A stretch of 64,000 nucleotides of DNA from Progne subis subis (lineage: Eukaryota > Chordata > Aves > Passeriformes > Hirundinidae). The position numbers and the translations under genes are program-made. Shown in pieces: positions 29,034 to 44,014 of this stretch. Positions within the stretch are counted from its first letter, which is position 1. Every line of letters starts with the position of its first letter. A model generated the notes under the pieces. That model was not told the origin of the DNA, did no database searches, and was given only the letters and a program-made list of their open reading frames with translations. The stretch spans positions 1,227,792-1,291,791 of the forward strand of contig JAKJHU010000037.1 of NCBI GenBank assembly GCA_022316685.1, read 5' to 3'.

Positions 29034-32000
29034 AAAAAAATCCTGCTGGTCATGATCAAAACTTGAAGTCCTTATTAAAAATGTATTTCTCCCTCCTAGC
29101 CTTTGTGCTGCTACTCCTGCTACAGTTCTTCTTTACCTTTGCAGTTCCTAAATGAAAAAGCTTTTTTGTCTACTGATTGCCTCCTTCAAATATTCGTGAC
29201 AATATCTCCTTTTACTTGTTACTAGCCATTCAGTATAGATGGAAAGGTCTTAATCCTCTCCAGGAAATTAATCCCTATGTACTTAATTTGAGTTAAATTC
29301 CTCCACCAATGCATATGTTAAGAAGCTATGTGGCAGTGAGCAGGCCATTGATTTAAATGCTGTGATCTGAGAGGGGAAATAGTATTTGACATGCATGATG
29401 TTGGCAAAAGCTGCTTTTGTGTTGTGGCTTTCTGAATTTCCCTTCATTAATTCACATCTTTCTGTAGTGTCAGTGTTTGTGTGTGATAGGAGTTTTCTCA
29501 ATGTATGTTATTCCAGAGCTTACTCCAGACAGATGGGGCACTTTTGCTAATCCTTCTCACTCTTTCCCCTTTTTGCCTCTAGTTTGAAGATTAGTTTGTT
29601 CAGATTTACCTTGTTTTGTGGTATGCACTGACTGGCCATTTTCCTGTCCTGATTTCCACATTCCTGAAGTCTCCATGTTGTTTTCAGCTTAATCTTGTAA
29701 TTAACTGCAGGGGGTTAGTACTGATGTAGGTGAGTATGGCTGGCACCCTTCCCAGCCTTCCTTGGTTCAGTCTCTTTGCAGGCAGGGTAACAAGGATACC
29801 TTTACTGACAAAGTATTTCCAGTTTGTTGGTCTATATTGTTAATAAAGGCAAGTGATTCTCGTATTTGCTATGTAGTGTTTCTAAAATGCGCAGTAATTA
29901 GCATGATTTTGTATTCACTGATGGCAAGCTTTTAACACTAAAAATACAAAATATTTCTTTAAAAGCTGGTTGTGTCGAAATTCTCCCCAAAACTAGAATG
30001 TTATTTTTCGCATTTTAAAGTTCTACATATGTCAGCATAAAGAAACTGTAAAATTGGTTTGGGGTTATTTTTAAAGTCTGGATGAAGTGGAAACCACTTT
30101 TAAATACTTTCCAAACCCCAAAAGAGGTTATCAAGGATTATAAAGCAACAGGAGAAGGGTAGAGCTTTTTCCTAGTAGTTATGTCAAAAAGCTGAAAAAG
30201 CATTGAATGCTGCACCTAGGAAGTTGTTGACACGCACTGTTTTTATGATCTGTTTGAAAAACCTGACCCGATTTCACTGTAGAGAAAGGTTAAGTGTAAG
30301 TCTGAAGATGACGTAATTTGCAAGCCACCAATTTTTGAAGGCCATATATCCCCATCCTGCTAAAAAAGGTGAAAACAAGAAAAATTAAAACCAGATGGTG
30401 CTCTTTGCTTTAGCAGAAGCAGTCATAACTCTCTTCAGATTAGCCATCTAGGATATGAAACAAGGAAAGATGATTCATCTTTATAAATGGTGTCATGTTC
30501 TTATTTCAGGGCTGCACTTCAGCTCTCCCCCATTTTGTCTTGCTGTTTCCTTTTTGATTCTGTAATATCAGCAAACCCACCATGCTGGGCAGTAACCTGA
30601 GCTCTGGTGGATACTGGGAGTTGAGAGTAATTGCTCCCTTGCCACTCATGGGGCTCTTTCTTGGTGTCGACGTAAAGTAACCCAGGAGCAGTGGGTTTGG
30701 GCTGGTTCGTGTGACCCAGGGTACTGCAGCACATGGAGGCAGCACTTGAGTCAAGCCTGCTCCAGAGTAGGAACCAATTCCCACTGTATCTGAAGTTACA
30801 TTCTGTGATAGCCTCCAACAGTTGGTGCATGGTGAGAGGGCTCTGTTTGAAGGTCAGACACAGCAATCAGTGCTCTGTTGTGGAGCATATTTGAAATGTA
30901 GCCAACACATTTGAATTTGAATGCATTTTCTTACTGAATGAGTGCATATTCTTATAACAACTATCTGCATGATCTTTCTTTTTCAATGAGTGGTGTTTCA
31001 TGCAGCATGTCTGAATGAAAAACTTCTCTTGTGTTTGCTGCACACTGAAATGAACAGCCAGGTTTGGCAAAGCATGAGAGCTTTTTCTGGATCCTGATGC
31101 TTGCTGAGGTTTTGCTGTGTTTGTAGATTAAATGGGAAAAGGAGGGCTAAGACTAGCTCTGTTGAATGTACTTTGCTCTGAGGAAATCTGTTGTTTATTT
31201 AAAATGTTGAGCAACAGTATTTTTGTTCAGCTGATATTCTGTTTATGTCATCAGGTAAAAGAGATAAGAAGCAGGAAAGAAACAAAATGCCTAAAAAATT
31301 GGGAAGGGCTTCCTGTAACAGCATCCTTAGTTCATTAATGGGGAAAGCTAAAGTTATGGAACCACAACATATCTCCCTGATAAGCATCATGCTGAGGTAT
31401 ACCACATTTGTTTGACTGCATACAGTGACCAAACAATCTTGAATATACTTAATATGCATAGAAACAAAAAGGACAATTTTACTGTAACTAATACCTGTTG
31501 CAGAGAAGAGATATAGGACAAAGTTTACAGCATATAATGTACAGAAAATTTAAAACTCTAATAGGTTGTTGTGCATTTGAAGAATACTTGTTTTTCCTAC
31601 CAGTAAGTTCCATAGATAAATTTGAAAGTAAAGATGGTTCATCTCAAGCTACAATTGGACTTATACTTTTAGGAAATCATTTCTGATAAAATGAAAATTT
31701 TAGAGAAAATTCCTGTAATACTGAAATAGCTTAATAGTTCCGAGAACATATTTGATGTGCTAGGCTACTAGACTATCACAACTTGGAATTTGCAATTATT
31801 TCATTAAATATAAATAATCAAAATGGAAAATACTTTGTCTACCATTTCTCTATTTGTCACCTGTAAGTAATATTCAATATATCTGTGATGTGTGGCAAAC
31901 TGATTTTCATACACTTCAACTTACTGATTTTAAAATAGGGAATATTTTATATTCACCTGAACATCCTTTTCACTCATGAGGAAACAAAGACTTATCATAG

Positions 32001-35000
32001 TGTTCTACAGCATGTTTAAATTGTATAAATTAAGCACTATTGAATAAAGACAGAAGCTGTCTTACGCGTAAGTTTCAATGTGAAAGCCCCAAGCGAAATG
32101 CCTGTTGTTTGGGAAAAAAGGTTACAGTGGCCTCTGATATCCACATGCAAAATAGAATAGTCTTATCCTTCTCACTTCAGTTATTAAGAAAGTTTCTTTT
32201 GCTTAGCTGTCATCAAGAATATTTAGTTCCTTATTTTTCTTGGGAAAATTCAATTAATAAAAACTTGGAGAAGTGGCTCAACTTCTAGAAATAAATCTTA
32301 AAGATGTCCAGAGTCTCAGAAAATCTCCAAATTATGGTCTTTATTAATAAAGTAGTACATGTTCTGGATAAAAATAATCATCATTTGGATACATTATGAC
32401 AAAATAAAAAAAGACAAGATGAATGCTGTCTTGAGACAGAAGTTTGTATTAATTATACTTCAGTGATGTCAGTAGGAGACTTCAGATATTTTCTATGATA
32501 CTGTTGATCAAATACTGGTTAGAATGACTGGAAGACATGAATTTTCTCTCCAGATACCACCTTTAAATTGGATATTGATAGTCTCCTGGAGGTGAGATAT
32601 AAAAAGGTTTGCAGCTAGGAGGAACTTTATCTCTGAATCCACTACTCCCTGTGTGCACTACACGGGGAGCGAAATAAAAGTTCAGTCTTTAAAATGTAAG
32701 AGTATGAACACTGTGTATCTTTTCAAGAATATAAAAACAGCCTGGCTGAAGAGTACAGACACTGTGTCTTTGTCTGTCAGACAGACTGTGTCCACCCTGG
32801 GAGATAAGTCAGAGTGCTGGAAATCGTTCCTGGCTTCTGGCCACAAAAATTACTGTCGGGGGTTAGTAAGCAAAATCCCTTTTTTGAACAGCATTGAGTC
32901 AAAAAAGTCACATCAGATGCAGTAAGCATCTCACCTCTACTGCTCCTTTATATTCCTCCTGCCACATTGCAGAGGGAAGATTTCTGATGAGAAAAAAGAG
33001 TGAGATAGTTAAAGTCCTCTCTGTGTCTAGGGGTTACCAATGCACCTTATCTGGCAGAGGGTAATAGAAGAGAGAGAAATAAGATTAAAAAACAATGCTG
33101 CATAAATTCCTTTATCTAATGTGGACAGTATTATAGCCCAGCAGTACCACCTCATACCCAGACCTGCATTGAAACTTCCCAGTCATTTCCTACGAAGTAC
33201 CACTACAGAGGGTAAAGTTTTTTCCCATACTATGAGACACAGCAATATGACCCTTCCAAGGAAGTTGACTTCATTTATAGGCTTCAGAAAAATAATCTAG
33301 AATAAGTGGTATCTTCCTTATATGAGTATTCTGAGTTTTTGAAAACAACATAATTTGTATGCTAATAAGATTTCCATTATCGCAATGATTGCTTTCTTGT
33401 CCATTAATTATGTATGCTTTGATCAGCTGGCATTAGTGCTGTGCATAAAATAGCTTTACAAATATTTAATAAATAGGTTCACAATATTAGTGTTTTTAAA
33501 GATAGTTATTGCTACAAATTAAGAGATTCCTTTTCCAGCATAGAATATGAAGATAAATATGATGTAATTTGAGATGCAATTGTTAGCTGGTTTGCAATTA
33601 TTAATTCCTTTTATGAGTGAAAAAAAGAGAGTAGAATTTCCTTTTAAGTGCTATATCCTCATTCTAGCTGGGATTCAACATTGTCATATCACAGCAATAT
33701 ATTGAAAAACGGCATAAATATTCATTGAATGCCACTGGCAGAGAAGGAAATACTTTCTTATTCTAATACCACTTTCATTTGAGATAGATGAAATAAAAGC
33801 CTTCTCATTAGTTATTTTGGGACATTTAATACTCTATAGGCATGCCATACGCTTGGCCAATTAGCATAGATGATTGATGACAAGAATTAAAAAATAGAAG
33901 TAACTGATTTTTAAGGGTAGCTGTGAGTACAGGGTTTGCTGTTATTTTACAGAGCAGTGCACTTTTTCAGAGTATTAAAAAGAAATTTAGTCCCATTCCA
34001 TTCAGCGTGAATGTGTTGACCAAGATAAGGAAAAGGTTATGATACTGGAGATAGCCAGAGAAAATAATGGAATCAGTCATTTGTCTTCCTTCAGGCTACT
34101 TAGATATTATTGCTGTCTCTCCAAGAAGCCAAGCATCTGATGCTGGAATGCTTTTATTACAGAGATGTCAGCAGGAGCTTCAACTCACAGCGCTTATTTG
34201 GAACTTGCAGTGTTGGATCTTTTGTAGGAAGATGAAGAGTACTGCATCTTTAAGCAGTGGTTTCTTTGTTTTCCAGTGAGATCTCTTCCAAGTTTAATAT
34301 TTCCTAGATCTTGAAGGTTTGATCTCTTCAACAGGGCTGAAAAAAGCAGCCAACTGATAAGAACACAACCTTCTCTTTCCCTGGGAATAGAAAAACAGGG
34401 AAAGCAAGGTCTGGGCCTCAGTGCTTTCCTTGAAAAATCTAAGCTTAAAATCAGTTCAGAAGCCCTGCAGAACAGTTTTGGGACTTCCTTCAGCACAAGC
34501 TGAGGTATTGCCAACAGTAGTCCCAGTGGATTTACACTGGCATCAGCCTGCTCAGTTGCTAGAGTACTTCTGGGGCTCAAACACCAGCTCAGCCCAGCTC
34601 AGTATGATTCAGGGGTGTAGGGCAGGGGTACTGCTCTTAAGAGGAAAATGAAAGCTCACCTTGTATTTAAATGAGTCCAGTCCTTTCTGAATCTAAATTA
34701 GGGGAATTAGTGTAGGTTTGTGTACATTATTGTATAAAGAGTGCAGTTAAGAGTTAGTAAAGATTATCTGCTCTTTCAAGTGTTGTTCTGCCACTCTCAG
34801 CCTTTTGATAGGCATACACACATACTTTTTTCCCCCAAAATTTAAATATCATAATTTTCAATATTTATAAAATAGTTTTTCCAGCGTCAAAAGAAAACAT
34901 TTTAGATTTTCATTTCAAGTAAAATACTTTTAAAGTCTGAAAACTGATTTTTGCCTTTTTTCCTCAGGAAAAATGTATACAAGTTTTTTTTTTTTTATTT

Positions 35001-35818
35001 ACCAGCATTCTTTGTATGTCTTTTAAAAGTTATTATTTTTTTCTTTTTCATTGGAACTAAGTAGGGGATATACAAATTTCAAATTCTCATATGTGTTAAA
35101 TAAATGAATTGTGTTATTCTGCCAAATTATGAGAGGAAAACATTAATCTGTCTACTTTAGGCATAGCAGAGGCATTTAAAGAGAGCATAGGTGTCTGGGG
35201 TTCAAAGAACAGCAGCCCAGAATGGTTCCTCTCCAGTCTCATTTCAAGACACTGACATTCAATCCCAGCCTCCATTCTGGAGCATGAAGTTCCAATACAG
35301 TGTGCATGAGACAGACATTTCAGACTGGCCAGGTAAAAATCTTCCTCCTATATAAAACCAAATTTTGTGGTGGAAAGATAATGCAGATATTTTTTATCCC
35401 TCTCCCTGTTGCAGCTCTGAGAACACCTAGTCTGCTGAGTGGGGAACTACTTGTTCTCTGCACAAATATAATTTAAAAAAAGAACAGGGGAATCTCCTTC
35501 AAAAAATACTGTGAGCCTAAAAGTAAGCATATAGCCAATGATAAGAAGAATCTGAAAGCAAGAAGAAAGCTTAAAATAATAAGAAGACTTCAGGTAAAGA
35601 AGCAGTCTTCGGATGGAAGTAATGGAAGTAAAAAGGTTCCCCATACTGAGTTTTATAACTCCAGGCACTTAGATATGAATGTAGCCCCATGAAATGCATT
35701 GATGTGTAGTAATTCCCTAATTCCCTTCCAGTTCCAAATTTACTGACTCTGATTCTGCCTGTGCTCCTCTTGAAGCAAGAACTGAGAGCATTACCTCTAA
35801 AATAAGAGCAAATCTTTG

Positions 35819-36036
35819 CTTTGGTGTTTGGGGGTGGTTTTTTTTTGTTTTGTTTTTTAGGGGGAATTTTTGGGAGGGGAGTTATTTTTGTGTTTGTTTG
35901 GTTTTGGTGGTGGTAGAGGATTGCTTGGTTTTGTGCTTGTGTTTTGGGGGGTTGGGGATTTGTTTGTTGGTTAGTTTTTAGTTTGGTTGTTGTTTGGGGT
36001 TGTTTTTTTCTTGTTTTTCTTGTTTTTCTTTTCTTG
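35819..36036 (+). repeat. Long T/G-rich tract, about 220 bp
   Basis: The longest such tract in the window. Many G3-G6 runs are spaced by T runs and short TTTG or TTGG units, and it ends in repeated ttgtttttc. No frame or element is recognised. Confidence 0.88.
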
Positions 36037-37957
36037 TCCAGAAGCAGCTTAGTGGTGTCTGAGCTGAGAAAGGAATTTACCTAGTCTAAATTTGGTAATC
36101 TGGGAATCTGCTTTTAGATTGACACCAATCTTGTTTTCCTCTGTTTTCTTGTTTTCATTTACCTGGGTGCATATGAATTAGTCTGCATGGCATGATGTAG
36201 CTAACATCCTGGGTGTGGAAACACTGTGGGGCATGGGTAGGAAGAAGATGTCTTGTCTGTAGCTATTTCATAGCATTAGCTGGACTTTAAACAACTAACT
36301 CTACCTTGAGTTAGAAGAAACCCCAAAAGAGGAATCACTTTTCATTAACTTGTTCTTATAATAATTTCCACAAATTACCTGGTGTGACTTAAGGGGTCAC
36401 GAGGGGATATAATCTGTTGTCTTGTCTTCATCTCCATCATCACATCCATAGGGGATCCTGAAGAGTTTTCAAGTGGTATATTTCATGGAAAAATACGCTG
36501 TTTATCTATTAAGTAGCTAGGTATGTCTCAAATTTTTAGTGTAACATTGATTTTTAATTGATTTTAGGCAGAGAATGCATTTAAAGCAACAAAGTAATTC
36601 ACAAAAGTTTTTTAAAACATCCATCACAGTGGGGTGATATTTAAGCATCAGGAATACCTTAACTTTAGTGTTCTGAAAGTGTAGGAAGAGTGATCCCAAA
36701 GTTACACTGTTACTCTAAGCATTGCTTTATGGAGCTGACGAGAGCTACACCTTTGAGATCTGTGACCTGGGCCAGCTGGAAAGCTGCTGTGTTGTGTAGG
36801 GTCTAATGGCATATGGCACTGATCTCTCAGAAACCAAACCAAGCCTCCTCAGCATCTTCGGATCTGAGTGTTTTACAAAGAACCTCCCATCCTTCCTCAC
36901 CAAAACTGCTACATGCATATACACAGAGAATCTTTAAAGTGTCAAAACTATGCCAGTTATATCTTACTGACTCTCTGCAGTGTTGGCACAGGTTAGGATA
37001 GCCTGACGTATTAAAATGGACAGTATAAAGGGCTGAATTTGATTTTATTAAGAATATGCTGGTTAGATATCCTTCATGCCACTGCCAAGCCTGTTCAAAT
37101 CTCTGTGCTCAGCAATGCTAATGCTCTTCTCTGCAGATTTCAGTCAGAATTTGATGCTGATGAAAGCATCACCTGGAGGGATGCAGTGCTGAAGAAAGGG
37201 AAGAGGATGAAAATTCTACTTCATTATCATCAAACATAGCTGTCTTCAGGAGTCCTTTCTCATGTCAATATAGACAAAATTTGAAATTTTAAAGAAAAGT
37301 AGATCTGAGAGTCCTAGGATTGGAAATAGTTTAGGCCAGGCTTTTTAGCTTTACAGAATTTGATATCTTAAATGTCACAGTGATTCTGGCAATTTTCAAG
37401 TAAAACCACAACTGGGCTAAATTAAAAGATTGTTAGACGCTTGCTGTAAATTTAGATGAACAAAAATTATTGTTTCATTCTGAAATGAAAATGAACCCAT
37501 TTCATAATGGTTATCGGGAAATGTATTAGAAAGTCAATGTCCTGGACAGTCAGTTCCCATGTTCTTTGAGCTGCCTTAGCTTATTTGCCAAAGAAAAGTT
37601 TAAACTACTCTAACAACAAGAAACATTTTATGAATATTGAATTAAACAGTTTGAGTTCCTGTGTAAGAGCTTGTACTTTGTAAAAAGAGGGAAAATCAGT
37701 GTTACTGTTCTAGACTTGGATGGCTGCTGACTACAGAAAAAACCCCACTTTTTAGCTTACTCAGTCTTCCCTGGTCAGTGTCAATTTACACTTCTGCCTT
37801 CAGGGGAGTTTTCAGATGTAAAGTAGCTGTGTAACACTGGGAATAAGTCTGCTATCATAGTCAAAGTCTTTCTCTACCCAGTAGTGAGAATCGTCCACAA
37901 CTGACAGGTAGACATACTTAGAAAGAGATTTGTTGAGCTGTCTGGTCTTTGTAAAAA

Positions 37958-37975
37958 TTTTTTTTTTTTTTTTTT
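37958..37975 (+). repeat. T18 homopolymer
   Basis: A run of 18 T following gtaaaaa, in otherwise unique intron sequence. Confidence 0.9.
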
Positions 37976-38108
37976 AATTCACCTTTTCTGTTAACGTAGC
38001 TTTGAATTAAAGTTGCTCACTTAGAAAAGATAATGGTCTGAAGATACTGTGCTCAGCACTTGCACATTGGTAATGCCAGTGTGTTCTACTTTGGATATGA
38101 GGACCTTG

Positions 38109-38160
38109 CTAGCAACAGAGGCTGTCTGCTCTCCTACTAACAACAGGGGCTGTCTGCTCT
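38109..38160 (+). repeat. 24-bp direct duplication with 28-bp period
   Basis: Copies at 38109-38132 and 38137-38160 share 22 of 24 bases, including ggctgtctgctct. A simple local duplication. Confidence 0.9.
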
Positions 38161-40808
38161 TTAGAAAGAACAGAGTAAACAAATTAATCTGTGTCCAGCC
38201 AATGTGACAGAGCCTGTGCAGGAGGTGCACAGAGAGGAGGCAGTGGGTCTTGCAGTCATTCGGAGCATCATCAGAACAAATGAAATACAGCCTGTGCGGT
38301 TCTGCTCTCTGCTGAGATTAATGTAGTTTAAAGAAAATGGAAGAAATTACTTCAGAACATCATATGAAATTGCACTGTTGAAGCGATAGAACTGCTGCTT
38401 AATGCGGTGTCCTCAAAAGGCTTTTTGCCATCTCTTCTGATTCATTCTTACAAAAGCAGTGGGGAAAAAAAAAAAAACATGGCAGTGGAAGATAATGTGC
38501 TGTTACACTGTTTGTACAGACACACAGAGATAGAAACTGAAATCATCAGGGGCTCAGCCTCATAAGAACAATTCTGAACATCACCTCAGCAGTTCATATT
38601 TGCTCTTTAATACACACTGGGAAGGGCTTGACTTCCTAGTCCCAGTGCTTCAGACTGTTTCCTTTTCACTTGCCACCTTGAAAGACAGGTTGTTTACATC
38701 AATATTTTTTACACACTCCTGGAAGAGATTGAGTCAAGAGAAAAGGAATTACATTTCTCATGCTTCAGAGGCCAACCATAGATCAGGAAATTGGCTAAAT
38801 ACCAACAGTCAGCGCTGTTAGATATTATATATATCACCAGACTTGAAAGCATTTGTTGCACACTGTTCCAGGGCCTGTCATTTAGTTTCTGAAGTACTCA
38901 GAAAAAAACTTGCAAAATAGCTTCTCAAGTATCTATGTTTCATTTCAATGTCTTTCCTGCCATGCTTTTAGACCTACAACCACTAATGATGTCCAACATA
39001 GAGCTTACCTGACCACTGACAGATGACTCACAAAAATTTCTGTCACTGGGTGAAAATGATGTGGCCATAAAATATAAAAGAGCATCTAACTGCTTTGCCT
39101 TGTGCTGGCCATAAGCCCAGATGAGTGTGTAAAAGCACATTAATGAGTAACAAAGCATAAAGATTTCATCTTTCTTCACCTGCAATGGCTAGCAAGTCTG
39201 ATACTGATTGATGCATGATTTCCTGGCCAGCATCCTTTTCTCTCCCCTTTTAGATGCTTATGAATTGCTGGTTCCCTGTCAGGGACATTATTTCCTTAGT
39301 CTTGCTCCTGTGTGTAAACGGAGTGCTCAGATGTTCGTAAATGATGCCTTTACTTGCTGTGCTGAAAGCAATGCTATGATTGTGCTGTCTCATTTCAGCA
39401 TAGCTGTGTAAAATTGTTTAGATGCATCTAAATGCTAATCTAATGGAGCAGCTTAGTCTGGGCTTATGTCATTGTGCTGCCAACAGCACACTTTTATGCG
39501 GTGACAACTGATGATAGAGGATGCTGATGAGATTGAGGGAAGAAATTTTAACTAAAGAAATTCTGTCTGATCCTTTTCTAAGTCCTTCACTTTCCTGAGG
39601 GAGGGGGGGAAGTTGAAGTTCTCTCTGAAATATGGTAAAGATCAGCTAGCAAAATATTAGTTAGAAATAGAGGCAACCTTCTGCACAGCAAGAGCATCCG
39701 TGTTTCAGTTATGTCTTTGTCAGTTAATAAATAAAATTGTAACTGGGGCTTAGAGAGGGGAGATAGGCAAAATAAAAAAAATCCGCTCTCCTTGGAAGAA
39801 GAGGCTGAATGGACTGGAACTCATGATTTAGAAGGGAGTGTAGGGGCAGCATGATGAAACCATGGTGGTAAGGCTTCCAGCACTTTGTATTTCCACATAA
39901 TCACAGATTGAGAATGTATGTGAATGATAGGTAACATAAAGATGTTATGCTTAATTTGAAACTGTAGGTGTTGATCTTCAGTTTCCATTTCTTCCAGCCC
40001 AGCTGTGGAATATAACTCATTGCTGTCATGATATTAGGAGATGTACAGTAGCTTTTTCTTTTTTTTTAGGAAACTTGGTTTTGGGGAAAGATTTTAATTC
40101 AAGATAATCTAAATAAATTTTATATACCAGGGATTTTTTTTTATTTTTTTTTTTTTTAAATTTTGAGAAACTCTATTACTTATTCTGTAGGCATTTAAGG
40201 TAGACAAGTGCCAAAGCAGAACACAATGGGCAATGCCACAGACTACTTGAATTAGCTGATGCTAACAAAGATCTTGGCAAATGTAAGACACAAAACCCAT
40301 CCTTTTTATTAAAATTGCCAGATATTTTTGCCCAGAACAGTTTTTGCCGTGGAGGAGGAAAAAAAGGGAACTTATATATCTCTCTCTTGTGTTCTTTATT
40401 TCCAAATTGCCTCCAATGTGAACTTGTACATCTGCTTATCCCATACTTCATTCACGTAAGAGCAGTTTCTATAACCTATTTTAAAAATCATTAATATTTC
40501 CTGATCTCTGAGCTATCTGAGATATAATTTTCCATTTACTTGTCTGACTAGCAAGAGTTCCCAGAAGCTACATAAGAATATGTGAAGTATCACATGAGAT
40601 CTGTAGACTTAGTCACATTCCAGTCCTCAGTTTCTAAATGAAACAAATATATAAGTAATTCATTCGTACTGAATGCAAATTTCAGAAAGTCATTACCTGC
40701 TGTGCAAAGGAATAATGTGAAAAACATTACTGATTTTTCTGTTTTAGACCAAAGTCCTAATAGATAAGTGCCTCCTAGTTCCAATGTTAGGGGATTTGAT
40801 GAATGCTA

Positions 40809-40918
40809 GTTGTTGGGGTTTTTTTTGGTTTTTTGGGTTTTTTTTGTGGTGTGGGTTTTTTTTTTGGTTTTTTTTTTGTTTTTTTTTTTTTTGGTTTGTT
40901 TTGTTGTTTTTTTTTTTT
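40809..40918 (+). repeat. T/G-rich tract
   Basis: T runs of 5-12 are interrupted by G2-G4. It yields a spurious Phe/Gly-rich 78-codon frame at 40803-41039. Confidence 0.88.
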
Positions 40919-43900
40919 CATTGCTGTCATGATTAGCAGAAGTTTTTTTTTTTCCTCAGCAATTCTCTTCCAGCAATTTTGCTTCCTTCTTCCACACAGT
41001 TTTTCTCCAAAACTAATGTTTTTGTGTTTGGCACACTAAGTTGTGTGTGGGTATGTTTTTTTAAGCGCAACACAACATGCTTGTTATGATGCAGATGGAT
41101 ACTCAATGTATGGAAGTAAGCCTGTTCATTTTATTCCTGCTATTTTGTGCCTGCTCTTTCATGTCTAGAACAAAAGTTTCTGTTCAGATGAGAATGGTGG
41201 TATTGCTTCATTTAGAAAATGTTGGCCAAGACGAGGGTTTAGCTTAGCTTCACCCTGCTCTTTGAGCTGCTCTGCTGCTCTCCGAACAACAGTTGCCCAA
41301 AGGTGCTGGAAAATTTCATAAGGGAGAAAACAGGCAGGGAAAAGACATCCCAATGGATTGTAAACAAATTCAGATTTTAATCTTAAATCTTGAAAATTTT
41401 GAAGGAAACACCTTTTCTGAAAATAGTCTCAAGGCCTGAAAAGCAGCAATCACTGAGTCTGTTTTGATCAAATGCTCTGAAAACATTTTATCTGCAGCAG
41501 TCTAAAGATATTAAATCATGGACTGGGGGGCATTGTTGATTTGATGGAGCATTTCAATTTTCATCACCCTTTGCCTTCTGCTCTCCTCTCATTTATCTGA
41601 AGATGATGGTTACCTCTTTATCCCACAGGGGGTTACACCTTCACTGCTGTCTCCCTGGTATCCTCTCTTGCACTCTGCTTACAACTCCTGTGCTTAGCTC
41701 TTTGTCTGCAGCTGAATGAGTGATGTAACTAGGTTGAAACAGCAGAGTTGTACATAAGCTGCCCTCAGCTGGAAGCCTGCTGTTTTGTTTCAGAAGTGAG
41801 GTTTTACTTGCAGAGCTAAAAGCCTGTTAGGTATAATAAATTATATTCCCTTTCTCTGTAAACACCTCTGTCTTGGACATGAAGTTTGGAGGGTAGAAGA
41901 GGCTATGAATTCCAGTGTGTAACTATTCACTGTCCACAAGTTGCAGAACCAAGAGCCGCAGAATTCCAGCTTGCTGCTTTGTGCGTGTCAGGGAAGATGT
42001 GTCAGTAGCTAAGGAGCCCCGAATGAGTAAATTGAGTGCAACATGTTAGTAGCAGGCTGTGTGGATTGAATGAAAACATAGAAAGTCTTCTGAAAGGATC
42101 TGAGGCTAACAGAGAGTGTCTTGTTCCCTTCCTCCTACCTCCTTCTGCCGCTACCTGCATCATTCCGGGGCTCCTTTGTGCTGGCTATGGTTCAGCAATT
42201 CAGAAATAATATATTGCCCACTTGCCAAAGCAACAACAACAACAACAAACCAAACCTGAATGTCTTTTGCTGGTTTAGTAGGCCACTACAGCTCACAAAG
42301 AAGTCTGATGACTTCTGAGCTACCACCAGGTAGGTGTAGAGATGTACAGCTAGGAGCAATGTGAGAGACCAGTAAGCTGCCCTCTGGGTGATAGTGAACT
42401 CTTAGATTTCCTATCCTGGGATGCTTCACTCTTCTTGGCTTGTACTTTTATAGGACATAGTTCAGTAAGAAAACTACAATTTCAGAAGTACACCTTGATT
42501 TCAGCAGATGTCACAGAACTTGAAGATTTAATTTTATATGTTATATAAATATATGAAGAATATATAAAATTATGCAAAACATTATTTCAGTTGTCATAGT
42601 TATCTTACTACCTTTCAGTTATTTCTGCATGCACTTATTTAAATTGTTTAGCTTATATGAAATATCCCAATCAAGTACCCCAGAAGTGAATGAGTTAATT
42701 AATTTTTAGGAAAATACTAATGGTCACTTTTGAAACAGGTTTGACCGTGTAGTCTCTGATGTTTCATGGAAAGCCACTGGCTTTAAACACTGTTATATGA
42801 GAAGATGACTTGTCTATAGGGCAGAGTAGCCCAGATTCCTGGGCAGTGAAGTGGAACTGAAGCAGTGTCCTGAAATGTATTGGCCCATCAGAAAACAGAG
42901 CACAGAAGTTCTGTGGTATTTAACTGTCTTGCATCCATCCATGGTATTTCTCTCGACATTCTCATGGTCTTTCCTCTGATTAAGGGATATTTGTGTTGTT
43001 AATGTAGCTTGAATGTATATTTATGACATTTTAAACAGGCAAAAAGATAACAAGTATGGGCTGAGTATATGATAAACGGTTGAATAAATAGTTGTTTGGT
43101 GCCGTGTGTTGGAAGACTGCTGAAGGAGGAAGAAAAACATGGTCTAAAGCAGACACTTCTTGTAGGGATAGTATTGAAAACCATGAAGTAAATGCTATGC
43201 ACTTATTTCTCTGTTTGCTAAATTTGAGATACTTAGCAGAGGAAAATACACAGTAAATTAAATGGTGGTCAAAGTGAAGACCAGGCCCTGACTGGAAGAG
43301 TAGTTAAGAAACTTAGGAACTCTGGTTTGATTGAAGAAGATGAAGAAAACTATGATGTGAATGAAAAAATGTGCTGGCTGCGGATTTCAGTGTATGAGGA
43401 ATGAATGAATTTTAACTTTGGCATGGGTCTCTGTTCAGAGCTGAATAATAATACTGTCAAAGATAATGCAAAGAAAATTGCAATAAATGCTAGCACTCAG
43501 TAGCTCAAAAAAAGCTTAATGACATGTTCTCAATATAGCAAAGATACCTACTTTTTAACCACCGGGGAAAAAAAATATAGAAGCATAATATACAGCTCCT
43601 TCCAAGTAGAGACAAATGATTGCTGTAAAGACAGGGGAATTCCTATGTCTGTGTCTGAAATAAATCTAGTGCTGACTAATAATTTGTAAGTGTGAATGGA
43701 TGATGATAGCTTCTTATTCAGACCACAAATAAAGGAATAATGACTTAAGATAAAAGGGAAAGACCCTACATCCAAGGAGGGTAGAAAATGTCTTTTTATT
43801 AAGGGTATGAAAGAGTTACTCTGTATAATAAAGTACTCAAATCAATATTAGGATTGTAAAACAGAGTACAAAAAAGATGATGGTACTCAGAAGAAATAGG

Positions 43901-44014
43901 GAGATGATGTCCTTGTATGTGGCAAGTGTGAGATTGATGCTGTTGAAATGTATGGTCCAGTATGGTTTTCATCATTTGTAAAGGACCTTCAAGCACTAGC
44001 TTTTTGAGGGAAGA

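Noticed and set aside
30519..30866. 115-codon minus-strand frame overlapping a second 92-codon frame.
   Set aside because: No recognisable protein, retrocopy tail or splice signals.
34194..34580. 128-codon minus-strand frame.
   Set aside because: No family resemblance, promoter or splice logic; expected by chance at this length in 64 kb.
42529..42572. Inverted repeat of 11 bp (taattttatat ... atataaaatta) that could form a hairpin.
   Set aside because: Pure A/T arms with a 22-nt loop in AT-rich DNA; a weak stem, not a microRNA-like precursor.
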